Shown here in pieces: positions 4,608-5,031 of a DNA stretch of 5,031 bases. Made by a program: the position numbers and the translations under genes. The stretch is taken from positions 1 through 5,031 of the forward strand of contig SKTN01000259.1 in NCBI GenBank assembly GCA_007117945.1, read 5' to 3'. This stretch comes from Nitriliruptoraceae bacterium (GTDB lineage: Bacteria; Actinomycetota; Nitriliruptoria; Nitriliruptorales; Nitriliruptoraceae). Position 1 is the first letter of the stretch. Each line of letters begins with the position of its first letter. The notes beneath the pieces were generated by a model. It searched no databases, was not told where the DNA came from, and worked only from the letters and a program-made list of their open reading frames with translations.

Positions 4608-5031
4608 AGCCGGAGCTGACCGCGCCCACACCGCTGTGCCGCGCCGACGGGCGCCGGCTCAACCCGGCGGCCGTCGGTTGGTCCCCACGGCCGCTGATCG
4701 AGCCGAACCTGCGGGGCGCGTGGGGGCGCAACAAGCGCTGGGACTACCACGCCGTGCTCAGCGGCGAGGTGGCCGTCTCCCTGGTCTACGCCGACATCGA
4801 CTACCTCGGCATCGTCGCCGTGTGGTGGGTGCACCTCCCCACGGGACTGACCGGTGGCCGTGAGGTCAGCGTGCCTCTGGCGCGGGGTGTGACGCTGCCT
4901 GACCGCTACGGCAGCGCGCCGCTGACCTTCCGCCACCACCACCTCGGCGTCGAGGCGGTGACCGACGCCCAGGGCACGGACCTCACGGCGCGCTGGAGGG
5001 AGCCCGACGGCACCCTGGGCCGCCTCGATGC
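4595..5031 (+). CDS. DUF2804-family protein, 5' part (runs off the window)
   Basis: An open frame continues to the last base and gives 145 residues with no stop. The sequence matches the N-terminus of DUF2804 proteins as I remember it: LTAPTPLCRADGRRLNPAAVGWS (8-30, in two blocks), NLRGAWGRNKRWDYHAV (38-54), a strand pair SLVYADIDYLGIVAVWWVHL (62-81) and VSVPLARGVTLPDRYG (91-106). The family is of unknown function and usually more than twice this length, so the C-terminal part is missing only because the window ends. No signal peptide or membrane helix is seen; the aromatic-rich strands suggest a beta-rich fold. ATG 4595 gives the start expected for the family, eleven bases after the Gre-like stop, but with a poor SD and inside a small inverted repeat. 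Translational coupling to the upstream gene is likely (inference). Confidence 0.83.
   Translation, partial: MGTHEPELTAPTPLCRADGRRLNPAAVGWSPRPLIEPNLRGAWGRNKRWDYHAVLSGEVAVSLVYADIDYLGIVAVWWVHLPTGLTGGREVSVPLARGVTLPDRYGSAPLTFRHHHLGVEAVTDAQGTDLTARWREPDGTLGRLD

Overview
The window is very GC-rich, with G or C at most third codon positions, one GTG start and mostly good Shine-Dalgarno (SD) sequences. This suits a high-GC actinobacterium. No rRNA, tRNA or marker gene narrows the taxon further. I saw no mobile element, CRISPR array or prophage gene, and the genes are tightly packed chromosomal-type genes with uniform composition.

Layout. 42-665 (+) encodes a six-helix HdeD/DUF308 membrane protein with an acidic tail. 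It converges on 709-1119 (-), a DUF302 protein. A 271-bp divergent intergenic region follows, then 1391-2650 (+), a complete hexameric-type glutamate dehydrogenase. A strong GC hairpin (2669-2700) separates it from 2757-3971 (+), a three-domain regulator: a degenerate KaiC/RadA-like domain without a P-loop, an XRE helix-turn-helix and a cupin. After 147 bp comes 4119-4583 (+), a short GreA/GreB-family protein with a near-perfect SD. Eleven bases further on, 4595 to the window end is the 5' part of a DUF2804 gene, probably co-transcribed with it.

The most interesting signal is non-coding. The same rare dyad, TGAAGC-N3-GCTTCA, occurs once in the divergent DUF302/glutamate dehydrogenase region and once upstream of the Gre-like gene. 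In the first location it fills the 19-base spacer of a recognisable promoter (TTGCCA ... TAGGAT) pointing at glutamate dehydrogenase. In the second it overlaps or directly follows a possible -10. This looks like a small local regulon of one DNA-binding protein. The XRE/cupin regulator encoded between the two sites is the obvious but unproven candidate.

Taken together (inference), the window may join nitrogen/carbon metabolism (glutamate dehydrogenase), transcription control (XRE-cupin, Gre-like) and envelope or stress functions (HdeD, DUF302). No complete new defence or biosynthetic system can be claimed from what is visible.
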